Positions 41,495 to 50,056 are shown, counted from the stretch's first letter. The stretch is 64,000 nt of DNA from Sphaerisporangium album (GCF_003323745.1 NZ_QOIL01000006.1:372001-436000), one strand, 5' to 3'. Notes: generated from the sequence alone by a model not told the origin. Numbers and translations: made by a program.

Positions 41495-41557
41495 GTGCGT
41501 CCACACCGCCCAGCCCGTCCGCACGTACGGACCGGCGTCGCCGAAGCCGCCGGGTGA
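41495..41557 (+). CDS. Candidate 20-residue leader peptide (Arg/Pro/His-rich)
   Basis: GTG at 41495 has an excellent ribosome site, GGAGGAGG (41481-41488), 6 bases upstream. The frame encodes 20 residues starting MRPHRPARPHVRTG and ends in a TGA (41555-41557) that overlaps the next gene's GTG (41554) as GTGA. The strongest ribosome site in the region therefore belongs to this mini-ORF and the membrane protein would be translated by coupling. The alternative is a frameshift in a longer membrane protein. Confidence 0.5.
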   Translation: MRPHRPARPHVRTGVAEAAG

Positions 41558-42660
41558 CGCCGCCACTCGCGCTCCTCGCCGGCGGGCTCGCGGCGGGGCT
41601 GGTGGCCGGGGGCACGTCGTGCGCGGCGGTACAGGGCGGCGTCCTGATCGGCCTCGCCCGTCCCGGCGCGCCCCGCGCCGCCGTCCCGGCGTTCCTCGCC
41701 GGGCGGCTGGTGGCGCACACGGCGCTCGGCGCGCTGCTGGGGATGCTCGGCGAGGCGGTGCGCATCCCTCCCCCGGCACGGGCCGCCCTGCTGGTCGCCG
41801 CGGGCGCGGGCGTGATCGTCTTCGCGCTCCGGCTGATCCTGAGACGGAGCCCGGCGTGCTCTTCGGGGGCCGCGCCGGCCGAGGACGGCACGCCGGCGTG
41901 CGCGGCGCCGCATCCGCGACGCGCACGGGACACCCCAGGGACGGCGACCGGCCGTGCGACGCGGATCACGCCCCTCGGGGAAAGGTGGCGGCGGATCACG
42001 GCCCTCACGGCGAGATGGCGGACGATGGGCCCGGTGGCGCTGGGCGCGGGCACCGTCCTCATCCCCTGCGGGGTCACGCTGAGCACCGAGCTCGTGGCGG
42101 TGTCCGCGGGCTGGCTCGGCGGCGCGGCGGTGATGGCGGGGTTCGTCGCGGGCACGTCCCCCGCCTTCGCGCTGCTCGGCCTGGTCCTGCGCGGGATCGC
42201 CGCGACGAGGCTAGTCACGTTCGCCGCCGTGGCGGCGGTCGCGGCGGGGTCGCTTACTGTCCTCGCGGGCCTGCGCCTCGGCGGCTGGCTTCCCGAGCCG
42301 GGCACGCCGGCGATGTCCACCGCGACGGGCGTACGGCCGGCCCCGGACGGGACGCAGGTCGTCACCATCTGGTCGACCGACCACGGCTTCGTGCCCGGGG
42401 TCGCGGGCATCGAGGCGGGGCGGCCCGCCGAGATCGTCTTCCGCACCCGCGACAACCAGGGATGCACGCGCACGCTGACGATCCAGGGCCGCGACCTCGC
42501 GCTCCCGGTCACGGGCGAGCGCGTCGTACGGCTGGCACCGCAGGGGCCGGGAAGGCTGCGCTATGTCTGCGGAATGGGGATGTACGTCGGATTTATCAAC
42601 ATCAATCAACCACCCCCACCCGGCCCCGCCGCCGCGCCACCCGCCCGCCACCCCCTCTGA
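41554..42660 (+). CDS. SafE/DsbD-type membrane protein with C-terminal cupredoxin-like domain
   Basis: 368 residues. About six hydrophobic segments follow the SafE/CcdA-like pattern: LALLAGGLAAGLVAGGTSCAAVQGGVLIG, FLAGRLVAHTALGALLGMLGE, then after a Pro/Arg/Thr-rich loop, GTVLIPCGVTLSTELVAVSAGWLGGAAVMAGFVAGTSPAFALLGL. The two intramembrane Cys (TSC and IPCG) are typical of electron- or copper-handling members. Residues about 265-350 resemble an EfeO-type cupredoxin: IWSTDHGFVPGVAGIEAG, a Cys in NQGCTRT and CGMGMYVGFI near the end, which supplies the Cys/Met copper ligands. A role in copper handling or cytochrome maturation is inferred. Confidence 0.82.
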   Translation: MTPPLALLAGGLAAGLVAGGTSCAAVQGGVLIGLARPGAPRAAVPAFLAGRLVAHTALGALLGMLGEAVRIPPPARAALLVAAGAGVIVFALRLILRRSPACSSGAAPAEDGTPACAAPHPRRARDTPGTATGRATRITPLGERWRRITALTARWRTMGPVALGAGTVLIPCGVTLSTELVAVSAGWLGGAAVMAGFVAGTSPAFALLGLVLRGIAATRLVTFAAVAAVAAGSLTVLAGLRLGGWLPEPGTPAMSTATGVRPAPDGTQVVTIWSTDHGFVPGVAGIEAGRPAEIVFRTRDNQGCTRTLTIQGRDLALPVTGERVVRLAPQGPGRLRYVCGMGMYVGFININQPPPPGPAAAPPARHPL

Positions 42661-42744
42661 CACCGGGTCAAACGCGTTCCGCCGGACGGCAAGAAGCCGT
42701 CGATTACGTTCCATCTCTTTGGACCACGTGCGACTCTGTCCCCC

Positions 42745-44175
42745 ATGACGTGGTGGCATGGTGACCCGGAGGCGGCCGTCGCGCGGCCGGTCGTGCCGAT
42801 GCCCCGCGCGCCCGAGTCCCCCCGCCACGGCCACCCGACCGAGGCCGACCTGCTGAGCGCCGCGCGCACCGGCGACTCGGGGGCCGCGCACCGGCTCGGC
42901 CGCCTGTACGCCCAGCGCGGCGACCGGTCGGCCGCGCGTCACTGGTGGGAGCGCGCCGCGGCCGCGGGCAACATCGACAGCGCCTTCAACCTCGGCATCT
43001 GGCACGAGAAACACGGCAGTCTCGACGAGGCGATCACGTGGTACGAGCTCGCCGCCGGAGCCGGGGACAGCGAGGCCGCGGTCAACCTGGCCACCCTCCT
43101 GCTCGAACAGCGCGGGGACGTCCCGCGCGCCCGCCAGTGGCTGCAGAGCGCGGCGGCCGCGGGGTCGCGTCCCGCGGCGCGCCGCCTCGCCCTGCTCTGC
43201 GAGGACGTCGGCGACGGCGCGGCGGCCCGCGACTGGCACCACCACGCGGCCTGCGCCGGGGACCTCGCCTCGGCCCACGACCTCGCCTTCATGAGCTACG
43301 CCGCGGGCGAGGAGGGGCAGGCGAGCGCCTGGTGGGAGTACGCCGCGCGCGGCGGGCACGCCGACGCCGCCTACTACCTGGGACGCCTGCTGCACGCCGG
43401 GCGCGACCCCGAGGGCGCGGAGGCGCTGTACCGCCTGGCCGCCAAAGCCGAGCACCCGGGCGCGGCCTCCCAGCTCGGCAGGCTGGCGCTGGCGCGGCGC
43501 GACCTGCGCACGGCGCGGGCGTGGTTCGAGCGCGCCGCCCACTTCGGCAGGGTCGAGGACCAGCGCATGGCCGGGTTCGTCTGCGTCGAGCTGGAGGATC
43601 CGCGCGCGGCCAGCCACTGGTTCGGCCGCGCGGCGGCGAGCGGCGACCCCGAGTCGGCCTACAACTTCGGCCTGCTGCTGATCGCCGAGCACAACGACCT
43701 GCGCGGCGGCCAGCACTGGTTCCGCCAGGCCGCCGCCTACGGCCACCAGAAGGCCGCGACGGAGCTGAGCACGCTGCAGTCGGTGATCGGCCCCCAGGCC
43801 GCGCCGGTGGACGACGGCCGGCGGCCCGCGGAGCACGCCCCGGCCTGGGACCGGCCCGTCGAGCCCGAGCTGGTCGCCCGCGCCGAGCTGGCGGTCGCCG
43901 CGGCCGGCAGGCGGGGCGGCACGATGCTGCGCCTGGCCGACCTCGCCGAGATCCTCGGCACCTGGGACCTGCTCACCCGGCGGCTGCGCGAGCCCGCCGA
44001 CGTGGTCGAGTGGCTGACCGACCAGAGCGGGCTGCACGCGAGCGCGGTCGAGCACCTCGCCTCGGTGCGCATGACACTGCTGCGCCCCGGTACGGCGCCC
44101 TGGCCGACGCCCGGCGAGGTGGAACACGTGCTGGCGACGTCCCGGCAGCTGCGCAAGCGCCTCGGCCTGACCTGA
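42745..44175 (+). CDS. Sel1-like/TPR repeat protein
   Basis: 476 residues without signal peptide. From about residue 32 to 345 there are nine to ten Sel1-type repeats of about 34 residues, each with the A-x-x-x-L-G-x-L-Y and A-x-x-W-(W/Y/F)-x-x-A-A-x-x-G pattern (for example AARHWWERAAAAGNIDSAFNLG). The C-terminal 110 residues differ and include AEILGTWDLLTRRL and a closing LRKRLGL. Sel1 repeats are protein-protein interaction scaffolds; the partner is unknown. Confidence 0.9.
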   Translation: MTWWHGDPEAAVARPVVPMPRAPESPRHGHPTEADLLSAARTGDSGAAHRLGRLYAQRGDRSAARHWWERAAAAGNIDSAFNLGIWHEKHGSLDEAITWYELAAGAGDSEAAVNLATLLLEQRGDVPRARQWLQSAAAAGSRPAARRLALLCEDVGDGAAARDWHHHAACAGDLASAHDLAFMSYAAGEEGQASAWWEYAARGGHADAAYYLGRLLHAGRDPEGAEALYRLAAKAEHPGAASQLGRLALARRDLRTARAWFERAAHFGRVEDQRMAGFVCVELEDPRAASHWFGRAAASGDPESAYNFGLLLIAEHNDLRGGQHWFRQAAAYGHQKAATELSTLQSVIGPQAAPVDDGRRPAEHAPAWDRPVEPELVARAELAVAAAGRRGGTMLRLADLAEILGTWDLLTRRLREPADVVEWLTDQSGLHASAVEHLASVRMTLLRPGTAPWPTPGEVEHVLATSRQLRKRLGLT

Positions 44176-44177
44176 GA

Positions 44178-44204
44178 CGGACGCCCGCGCGGCGCGGGCG
44201 TCCG
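44178..44204. terminator. Bidirectional terminator between the Sel1 gene and ald
   Basis: Perfect 13-bp arms (44178-44190 and 44192-44204) around a very short loop, between convergent stops. Confidence 0.65.
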
Positions 44205-44284
44205 GTGTCAGGCGAGCGGATCGCCGGGCGGAAGGTCCCTTACGCGGCCAGGCCGCCGGGCGAGCGGACCGTCAGGGGGAAGAG

Positions 44285-45397
44285 TTACGCGAGCAGACCC
44301 GCGGCGGGCTCGAACGGAAGGCCGTGGGCCTCGGCGACCGGCTCGTAGGTGAGCCGTCCGTCGTGGGTGTTCAGCCCGAGCGCGAGCGCGGCGTCCGCGC
44401 GCAGCGCCTCCCGCCAGCCGAGGTCGGCCAGCTTGACGGCGTACGGCAGGGTCGCGTTGGTCAGCGCGTACGTCGAGGTGTTGGCCACCGACCCGGGCAT
44501 GTTCGCCACGCAGTAGAAGACCGAGTTGTGCACCTTGTACGTCGGCTCGGCGTGCGTGGTGGGATGAGAGTCCTCGAAGCAGCCGCCCTGGTCGATGGCG
44601 ATGTCGACCAGCACCGAGCCCGGCTTCATGCGCGAGACCAGCTCGTTGGAGACCAGGGTCGGGGCCTTGGCGCCGGGGATCAGCACGGCGCCGATGACCA
44701 GGTCGGCCTCCAGGACGGCCTGCTCGATGGCGTAGGCCGTGGAGACGATCGTGCGCAGACGGCCCTGGTAGATGGCGTCGATCTGGCGGAGCCGGTCGAC
44801 GTTGACGTCCAGGATCGTCACGTCGGCGCCCATGCCGACCGCGACCTGCGCCGCGTTCAGGCCCGAGACGCCGCCGCCGATGACGACGACCTTGGCGGGG
44901 GCCACGCCCGGGACGCCGCCCGGCAGCACGCCGCGCCCGCCGTTGAAACGCATCAGGTTGTACGCGCCGACCTGCGGGGCGAGCCGGCCGGCCACCTCCG
45001 ACATGGGGGCGAGCAGCGGCAGGGAGTTGCCCACCTGCACGGTCTCGTAGGCGATGCCGGTGACCTTGCGCTCCAGCAGCGCGTCGGTGCACCCCCGGGA
45101 CGCCGCGAGGTGCAGGTAGGTGAACAGCACCTGCCCCTCGCGCATCCGGTGGTACTCCTCGGCGATGGGCTCCTTGACCTTCAGGATGAGGTCGGCCTCG
45201 CCCCAGACTTCGTCCGCACCCTCGATGATCTTCGCGCCGGCGAAGAGGTAGTCCTCGTCGGGGATCTGCGAACCGAGGCCCGCGTCGCGCTGGACGTACA
45301 CGTCATGGCCGTGGCGGACGAGCTCGTGCACCCCCGCCGGGGTGGCGGCGACACGGTACTCGTGGTTCTTGACCTCGGCGGGCACGCCGATCTTCAT
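44285..45397 (-). CDS. ald: Alanine dehydrogenase
   Basis: 370 residues, the usual length. Hallmarks: MKIGVPAEVKNHEYRVAATPAGV at the N-terminus with the substrate-binding Arg and Lys region, KVKEPIAEEY, LFTYLHLAAS with the catalytic His, and the NAD-binding segment VVVIGGGVSGLNAAQVAVGMGADVTILDV. It interconverts L-alanine with pyruvate, ammonia and NADH. It lies 86 bases downstream of a class III aminotransferase on the same strand, with AAAGGA as ribosome site. The pair could channel amino groups through alanine. Confidence 0.96.
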   Translation of the reverse strand: MKIGVPAEVKNHEYRVAATPAGVHELVRHGHDVYVQRDAGLGSQIPDEDYLFAGAKIIEGADEVWGEADLILKVKEPIAEEYHRMREGQVLFTYLHLAASRGCTDALLERKVTGIAYETVQVGNSLPLLAPMSEVAGRLAPQVGAYNLMRFNGGRGVLPGGVPGVAPAKVVVIGGGVSGLNAAQVAVGMGADVTILDVNVDRLRQIDAIYQGRLRTIVSTAYAIEQAVLEADLVIGAVLIPGAKAPTLVSNELVSRMKPGSVLVDIAIDQGGCFEDSHPTTHAEPTYKVHNSVFYCVANMPGSVANTSTYALTNATLPYAVKLADLGWREALRADAALALGLNTHDGRLTYEPVAEAHGLPFEPAAGLLA

Positions 45398-45483
45398 CGC
45401 GGATTCCTTTCAGATGCTCAGGTGGCGGCGGCCGGTACGGACCCCGTACCCGGCACGGCCGTGGGAAGACCCCGAAGCGGGCG

Positions 45484-46875
45484 TTACAGGCGGGCCCATG
45501 CCTCGGTCAGGACGGAACGCAGGATCGACTCGATCTCGTCGAACTGCTGGGGGCCGCTGATGAGCGGCGGCGCGAGCTGCACGACCGGGTCGCCCCGGTC
45601 GTCGGCCCGGCAATACAGGCCCGCGTCGAACAGCGCCTTGGACAGGAAGCCCCGCAGCAGCCGCTCGGACTCCGCCTCGTTGAACGTCTGCTTGGTCTCC
45701 TTGTCCCTGACCAGCTCGATGCCGTAGAAGTAGCCCGAGCCGCGGACGTCGCCGACGATCGGCAGGTCGCGCAGCTTCTCCAGCGTGGCGCGGAAGACCG
45801 GCTCGTTGCGCTCGACGTGGCCGAGGATGTCCTCGCGCTCGAACAGGTCGAGGTTGGCCAGCGCGACCGCCGCCGAGACGGGGTGGCCGCCGAAGGTGTA
45901 GCCGTGGGCGAACATGGTGGCGCCCTCCTTGAACGGCTCGAACAGCCGCTCGGAGGCGATCATCGCGCCGATCGGCGAGTAGCCGCTGGTCAGGCCCTTG
46001 GCGCAGGTGATGATGTCCGGCACGTAGTCGAACTTCTGGCCGCCGAACATCGTGCCGAGCCGCCCGAAGGCGCAGATGACCTCGTCCGAGACCAGCAGCA
46101 CATCGTAGGTGTCACAGATCTCGCGCAGGCGCTGGAAGTACCCGGGGGGCGGCGGGATGCAGCCGCCGGCGTTCTGCACCGGCTCGACGAAGACGGCCGC
46201 GACGGTGTCGGGGCCCTCCATCTCGATGGCCTTGCCGACCTGGTCGGCGGCCCAGCGGCCGAACTGCTCGGGCGTCATGCCGGGGAAGCCGGTGATCTCG
46301 TCGGCCCGGTAGTGGTTGGTGTTGGGCACGCGGACCGAGCCCGGTACCAGGGGCTCGAAGAACTGCTTGAACGCCGGGATGCCGGTGATCGACAGGGCGC
46401 CCTGCGGGGTGCCGTGGTAGGCGATGGCGCGGCTGATCACCTTGTGCTTGAGCGGCTTGCCGGTGAGCTTGAAGTACTGCTTGGCGAGCTTCCAGGCGCT
46501 CTCGACGGCCTCGCCGCCGCCGGTGGTGAAGAACACGCGGTTCAGATCGCCGGGGGTGTACCGCGCGAGCCGCTCGGCCAGCTCGGCGGCCTTGGGGTGG
46601 GCGTACGACCACAGGGGGAAGAACGCCAGCTCCTGGGCCTGCTTGGCGGCGGCCTCGGCGAGCTCGGCGCGCCCGTGACCCATCTGCACGACGAAGAGGC
46701 CGGCAAGGCCGTCGAGGTAGCGCTTGCCGTGGATGTCGTAGATGTAGGCACCATCACCCCGGACGATGGTCGGCACCTCGCCGTCGCCGTGGGTGCTGTG
46801 CCGGGTGAAGTGCAGCCACAGGTTGTCCTGTGCTGCCTTCAGGACGGCGGCCGTGTCGGTCTCAGGCTGCGTCAT
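45484..46875 (-). CDS. Class III aminotransferase (omega-transaminase type)
   Basis: 463 residues; GAGGAAG 6 bases before the ATG at 46875. Signatures: GKRYLDGLAGLFVVQMGHGR, FTTGGGEAVESAWKLAKQY (cofactor phosphate loop), ISRAIAYHGTPQGALSITG, VFVEPVQNAGG, LLVSDEVICAFGRLG and the PLP-lysine in ITCAKGLTSGYSPIG. The style matches pyruvate-using omega-aminotransferases acting on putrescine, beta-alanine or aromatic amines. With ald downstream, alanine formed from pyruvate could be deaminated back, making a catabolic amine route. A dyad just upstream of the start may be its operator. Confidence 0.93.
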   Translation of the reverse strand: MTQPETDTAAVLKAAQDNLWLHFTRHSTHGDGEVPTIVRGDGAYIYDIHGKRYLDGLAGLFVVQMGHGRAELAEAAAKQAQELAFFPLWSYAHPKAAELAERLARYTPGDLNRVFFTTGGGEAVESAWKLAKQYFKLTGKPLKHKVISRAIAYHGTPQGALSITGIPAFKQFFEPLVPGSVRVPNTNHYRADEITGFPGMTPEQFGRWAADQVGKAIEMEGPDTVAAVFVEPVQNAGGCIPPPPGYFQRLREICDTYDVLLVSDEVICAFGRLGTMFGGQKFDYVPDIITCAKGLTSGYSPIGAMIASERLFEPFKEGATMFAHGYTFGGHPVSAAVALANLDLFEREDILGHVERNEPVFRATLEKLRDLPIVGDVRGSGYFYGIELVRDKETKQTFNEAESERLLRGFLSKALFDAGLYCRADDRGDPVVQLAPPLISGPQQFDEIESILRSVLTEAWARL

Positions 46876-46941
46876 GGATATCTTCCTCAGTGATCTCGGC
46901 TCCACCCAGTGTGCACGCTCAACACGGATGATTACAACTGG

Positions 46942-46962
46942 TTGCGTAGCGACACTATGCAA
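46942..46962. promoter_or_regulatory. Candidate operator TTGCGTAG-N5-CTATGCAA
   Basis: Two 8-base arms (46942-46949 and 46955-46962) pair at 7 of 8 positions around CGACA. The site lies 67 bases upstream of the aminotransferase ATG in an A/T-rich stretch. The form suits an Lrp/AsnC- or GntR-type regulator. Confidence 0.45.
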
Positions 46963-47174
46963 GAACCTCGGAATCCGCGATAGCGGTATGTAACAACGAC
47001 GAAATCCGTTTGGGGTGTCGATCGTTTCGGTCTGGGGCGGGAGCGCCGTGGACGCCGGGGACGCGGCGCGCCAGGGCGGATCTTCCGGCGTGTCGTCACG
47101 ACCGGCGCGGGTCGCGTCCCGTCTGTGGTGCAATGTGTCGGATCAGACCAGAGACGAGGCGGTGACAGTCAGTC

Positions 47175-48569
47175 GTGACTCCCGAGGAAACCGGCGACAC
47201 CCGGCACACAGGGAACGCAGAGATGCCCCATGACCTGGAAGGCATCGAAAGGTCCATCGCGGCGCAGATGCCGCGTGCGGTCGAGGAGCTCTCGCGGCTC
47301 GTGGCCATCCCCTCGGTGGCCTTCCCCGGCCACCCCGAGGAGCCGGTGCTCGCCGCCGCCGCCGCGACCGAGGAGCTGCTGCGCGGCGCGGGGCTGCCGC
47401 ACGTCCGGCAGATCCCCGTCGAGGGCAGCTTCCCCGCCGTCTTCGCCGAGGCCCCCGCTCCTCCCGGCGCGCCCACCGTGCTGCTGTACGCGCACTACGA
47501 CGTGCAGCCCGCCGGGGACCCCGCGCTGTGGCGCACGCCCGCGTTCGAGCCCACCCTGATCGACGGGCGGCTGTACGGGCGCGGCGCCGCCGACGACAAG
47601 TCGGGCATCATGGCGCACGTCCTGGCGCTGCGGTCCTTCGAGGGCCGGTTCCCCGTGGGCGTCAAGGTCATCATCGAGGGCCAGGAGGAGTACGCCGGAG
47701 AGCGCCTGGAGGCGTTCGTCGAGAAGAACCCGGACCTGCTGCGCGCCGACGCCATCATCGTGGCCGACGTCGGCAACCCGTCCGTGGGCGACGCGGCCGT
47801 CACCACGTCCCTGCGCGGCCTCGCCGCCTTCACCGTGGAGGTCCGCGCGCTGAAGGAGTCGGTGCACAGCGGCTCGTTCGGCGGCGCCGCCCCGGACGCC
47901 CTGGCCGCGCTGATCCGCATGCTCGCGTCCCTGCACGACGAGAAGGGCGACGTCCGCGTGCCCGGCCTGCCGCGCGGCGTGTTCCCCGGCGCCGGTCCCT
48001 CCGAGGAGGAGTTCCGCGAGACCGCCCAGGTCGAGGACGGCGTGTCCCTGGTGGGCTCCGGCTCGCTGGCCGACCGCCTGTGGGCGTCCTACTCGATCAC
48101 CGTGACCGGTCTGGACGTGCCCACCGTCAACGGCGCCATCAACGCCGTCCAGTCGGTGGCCCGGGCCCGCGTCACCGTCCGCGTCCCCCCGGCGGGCGAC
48201 CCGGGCAGGGCCGCCGCCGACGTGACCGACTTCCTGCGCCAGGCCGCGCCATGGGGCGTCCAGGTGACCGTCACCGACCAGGTGCTCGGCTCGGGCTACC
48301 TCGCCGACTCCGGCGGACGGGCGCGCGCCGCGCTCGACCGCGCCATGGAGCGCGCGTTCGGCCGGGCGCCGCGCGACATCGGCGCGGGAGGTTCGATCCC
48401 GCTGGTGTCCACGCTGGCCCGGCAGTTCCCCGCCGCCGAGATCCTGCTCTTCGGCGCCGAGGACGAGGCCGCGTCCATCCACGCCCCGAACGAGCGCCTC
48501 GACCTGGAGGAGCTGCGCCGGGCGGCCACCGCCGAGGCCCTGTTCCTCGCGGAGTTCGGCAGCCTCTGA
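47175..48569 (+). CDS. M20-family dipeptidase
   Basis: 464 residues. The M20 metal-binding blocks are LLYAHYDVQPAG (His and Asp neighbours), GRGAADDKSGIMAHVLAL (bridging Asp), IEGQEEYAG (catalytic Glu and zinc Glu), IIVADVGN (Asp) and the C-terminal EDEAASIHAPNERLDLEEL (His). The lid or dimerisation domain lies at about 195-320 with SVHSGSFGGAAPDAL. Such enzymes hydrolyse dipeptides and are cytoplasmic. The GTG at 47175 is used, but the ATG at 47223 is nearly as plausible. Confidence 0.93.
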   Translation: MTPEETGDTRHTGNAEMPHDLEGIERSIAAQMPRAVEELSRLVAIPSVAFPGHPEEPVLAAAAATEELLRGAGLPHVRQIPVEGSFPAVFAEAPAPPGAPTVLLYAHYDVQPAGDPALWRTPAFEPTLIDGRLYGRGAADDKSGIMAHVLALRSFEGRFPVGVKVIIEGQEEYAGERLEAFVEKNPDLLRADAIIVADVGNPSVGDAAVTTSLRGLAAFTVEVRALKESVHSGSFGGAAPDALAALIRMLASLHDEKGDVRVPGLPRGVFPGAGPSEEEFRETAQVEDGVSLVGSGSLADRLWASYSITVTGLDVPTVNGAINAVQSVARARVTVRVPPAGDPGRAAADVTDFLRQAAPWGVQVTVTDQVLGSGYLADSGGRARAALDRAMERAFGRAPRDIGAGGSIPLVSTLARQFPAAEILLFGAEDEAASIHAPNERLDLEELRRAATAEALFLAEFGSL

Positions 48570-48591
48570 CCGAATACGAGGCTTGTGCAGC

Positions 48592-48639
48592 GACCGGAGG
48601 AAGCCTCCGTGCCCTCGGGCACGGAGGCTTCCTCCGGTC
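48592..48639. terminator. Long perfect hairpin terminator
   Basis: 23-bp perfect inverted repeat (48592-48614 with 48617-48639, two-base nominal loop), between the dipeptidase and the convergent YbaB-like gene. It serves both strands. Confidence 0.8.
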
Positions 48640-48697
48640 CGGGGACGGCGCCGTGACCCCTCGCCGAGAACGCAGGCCCGATTGGTCGAGGACGGCC

Positions 48698-49099
48698 TCA
48701 GGGGCGCTCGAAGAGGCGCAGCAGACGGCCCTGCTCCTCCTCGACGACGCCGAGGTCCAGCGTCCCCGGCGGCAGGACCTCGCCCAGCGCCTCGTCGAGC
48801 ATCGCGCGCCCCCTGCGCTCGGCGTCGTCCTGTGCGCGGCCGACCGCGAGCAGCAGTTGCTCGGCCAGTGTCCGGCTGTCCAGGCGCATGGCCCGCCGGG
48901 TGACGACGACGTCGCGCACCAGCCCGTCCGCCGTCGTGGTGACCTTGATCTGGCCCTCCCCCGCCTCGCCCTCGCCGACGATCGATTCGAGCTCGTCGCG
49001 CGCCTCCTCGACCCACGCCATGATCTTCGCGGCGCGCTCGGCGTCCCGTTCGAGATCGCCCTCACGCCAGTTGGCGGGGTCGGCGTCCAGGTTGTACAC
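48698..49099 (-). CDS. YbaB/EbfC-like protein, larger member of the pair
   Basis: 133 residues from the GTG at 49099, chosen because AAGGAG lies exactly 6 bases upstream; the frame reaches a GTG 13 codons earlier with a poorer site. The sequence follows the YbaB/EbfC pattern: a helical start (AERAAKIMAWVEEARDELESIVGEGE), a beta-strand pair GQIKVTTTADGLVRDVVVTRRAMRL, and a helix AEQLLLAVGRAQDDAERRGRAML. Family members bind DNA as dimers. In mycobacterial ESX loci, a YbaB-like protein (EspL) accompanies secreted substrates. Here the gene sits beside a WXG100/CpnT-like toxin module, which points to that kind of partner role. Confidence 0.82.
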   Translation of the reverse strand: MYNLDADPANWREGDLERDAERAAKIMAWVEEARDELESIVGEGEAGEGQIKVTTTADGLVRDVVVTRRAMRLDSRTLAEQLLLAVGRAQDDAERRGRAMLDEALGEVLPPGTLDLGVVEEEQGRLLRLFERP

Positions 49100-49177
49100 C
49101 GGCTGCTCCTTGCCACGTGCCTCAGGGGCGTCGCCCACGTGCCTCGTCCACGCCGTCCGCCGTACCTCAGGTCGACG

Positions 49178-49573
49178 TCATTCGATTTCGCGGGCGACCT
49201 GGTCGATCCTCTGCCGCACGAACCGCTCGTCGAGCGCCGCGGGGAACCGCTCGGCCAGTTCCCGGGCGCGCTCGGCGATCTCCCGGGCCTTCAGGACGGC
49301 GGTGTCCTGAGCCTGCCGGATCGCCTTCAGCGCCTCCGCCCCCAGCTCGTCCGGGCTCAGCCGCATGACGCGCGGGTCGAACTCGACCCGCGTGAGCCGC
49401 CCGGCGCCGTCGGAGGCCACCGACATCAGGCCACCGGCGGCGGTGCCCTCCGCGGTGACCCGGCCGATGGCGTTCTGGGCGTCCAGCAGGCCGCGCATCA
49501 CTTCCTCGGTCTCGCGGACGATCAGCTCCAGGCGCTCCAGGTCGTCCGCCCACGGGTTCGGTGACGACAACAC
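49178..49573 (-). CDS. YbaB/EbfC-like protein, upstream member of the pair
   Basis: 131 residues from a GTG with GGAGGG 5 bases upstream. A long first helix (DDLERLELIVRETEEVMRGLLDAQNAIG) is followed by strands VTAEGTAAGGLMSVASDGAGRLTRVEFDPRVMRL, then SPDELGAEALKAIRQAQDTAVLKAREIAERARELAERF. This is a YbaB/EbfC fold with the typical A-E-G...G-x-L-x-x-V-x-x-D-x-x strand pair. It lies 78 bases upstream of the second YbaB-like gene, and the two may form a heterodimer. It diverges from the WXG/toxin genes across a 24-bp palindrome. Confidence 0.82.
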   Translation of the reverse strand: MLSSPNPWADDLERLELIVRETEEVMRGLLDAQNAIGRVTAEGTAAGGLMSVASDGAGRLTRVEFDPRVMRLSPDELGAEALKAIRQAQDTAVLKAREIAERARELAERFPAALDERFVRQRIDQVAREIE

Positions 49574-49621
49574 GTGATCCCTCCCGGACGGCGGCGTACC
49601 GCCAGGACGTTACCCGGGCGG

Positions 49622-49645
49622 CCGGTTCACCGGCCGGTGAACCGG
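49622..49645. promoter_or_regulatory. Perfect 24-bp palindrome between the YbaB-like pair and the toxin operon
   Basis: Positions 49622-49633 are the exact reverse complement of 49634-49645, with arm CCGGTTCACCGG. It lies 49 bases from the YbaB-like GTG and 81 bases from the WXG-like ATG, an ideal site for a shared operator. Confidence 0.65.
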
Positions 49646-49726
49646 ATTTCCCGCCATGACAGCCGAAAGATCATACAAAACACAGGAAGTTACGCGATCG
49701 CTCACGATCATGGCTAGCCTGCGTTC

Positions 49727-50056
49727 ATGGAACAGGGTTTCGACATGATCCACGGGGCTCTGGAGACGTCGGGCTCCCACCTGCGGGTCCACGGGGCAGA
49801 GTACGCGTCGGCCGTCCAGGGCCTGCTCGCGAACCGCGAGGCGTCGTGGGGCGACGACGGCCTGATGGGCCCGCTCGTCGCCGCGTACAGCCAGTGCAAG
49901 GACACCGCGCTCGCCGCGTTCACCCACATGGGAACCGTGATCTCCACCACGGGGGACGCGATGTCGGCCGCGACCGGCCGGGTGTCGTACGTGGAGGACG
50001 AGCTGGCCGGCGGGCTGGTCCGGCTGGACGGGGAGCCGGACGTCACATGGACGTGA
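49727..50056 (+). CDS. WXG100-like small helical protein of the ESX module
   Basis: 109 residues, helical throughout, without signal peptide. It resembles the DUF6507/WXG100-like partner proteins found before CpnT-type toxins: GFDMIHGALETSGSHL, then EYASAVQGLLANREASWGDDGLMGPLVAAYSQCKDTALAAFTHMGTVISTTGDAMSAA. A Trp-Gly-Asp-Asp turn between two long helices recalls W-x-G. TAGCCT 6 bases before the ATG marks a leaderless mRNA. Its end overlaps the next ATG by 10 bases, so the two are co-translated and probably pair for type VII export. Confidence 0.72.
   Translation: MEQGFDMIHGALETSGSHLRVHGAEYASAVQGLLANREASWGDDGLMGPLVAAYSQCKDTALAAFTHMGTVISTTGDAMSAATGRVSYVEDELAGGLVRLDGEPDVTWT

Noticed and set aside
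45484-47133. Longer N-terminal extension of the aminotransferase
   Set aside because: The 86 extra codons cross the A/T-rich promoter region and operator dyad, while the ATG at 46875 has a good ribosome site and family-typical length.
48592-48639. 23-bp inverted repeat as an insertion-sequence end
   Set aside because: The arms are adjacent with a two-base loop between convergent genes and no transposase is present, so a terminator fits better.
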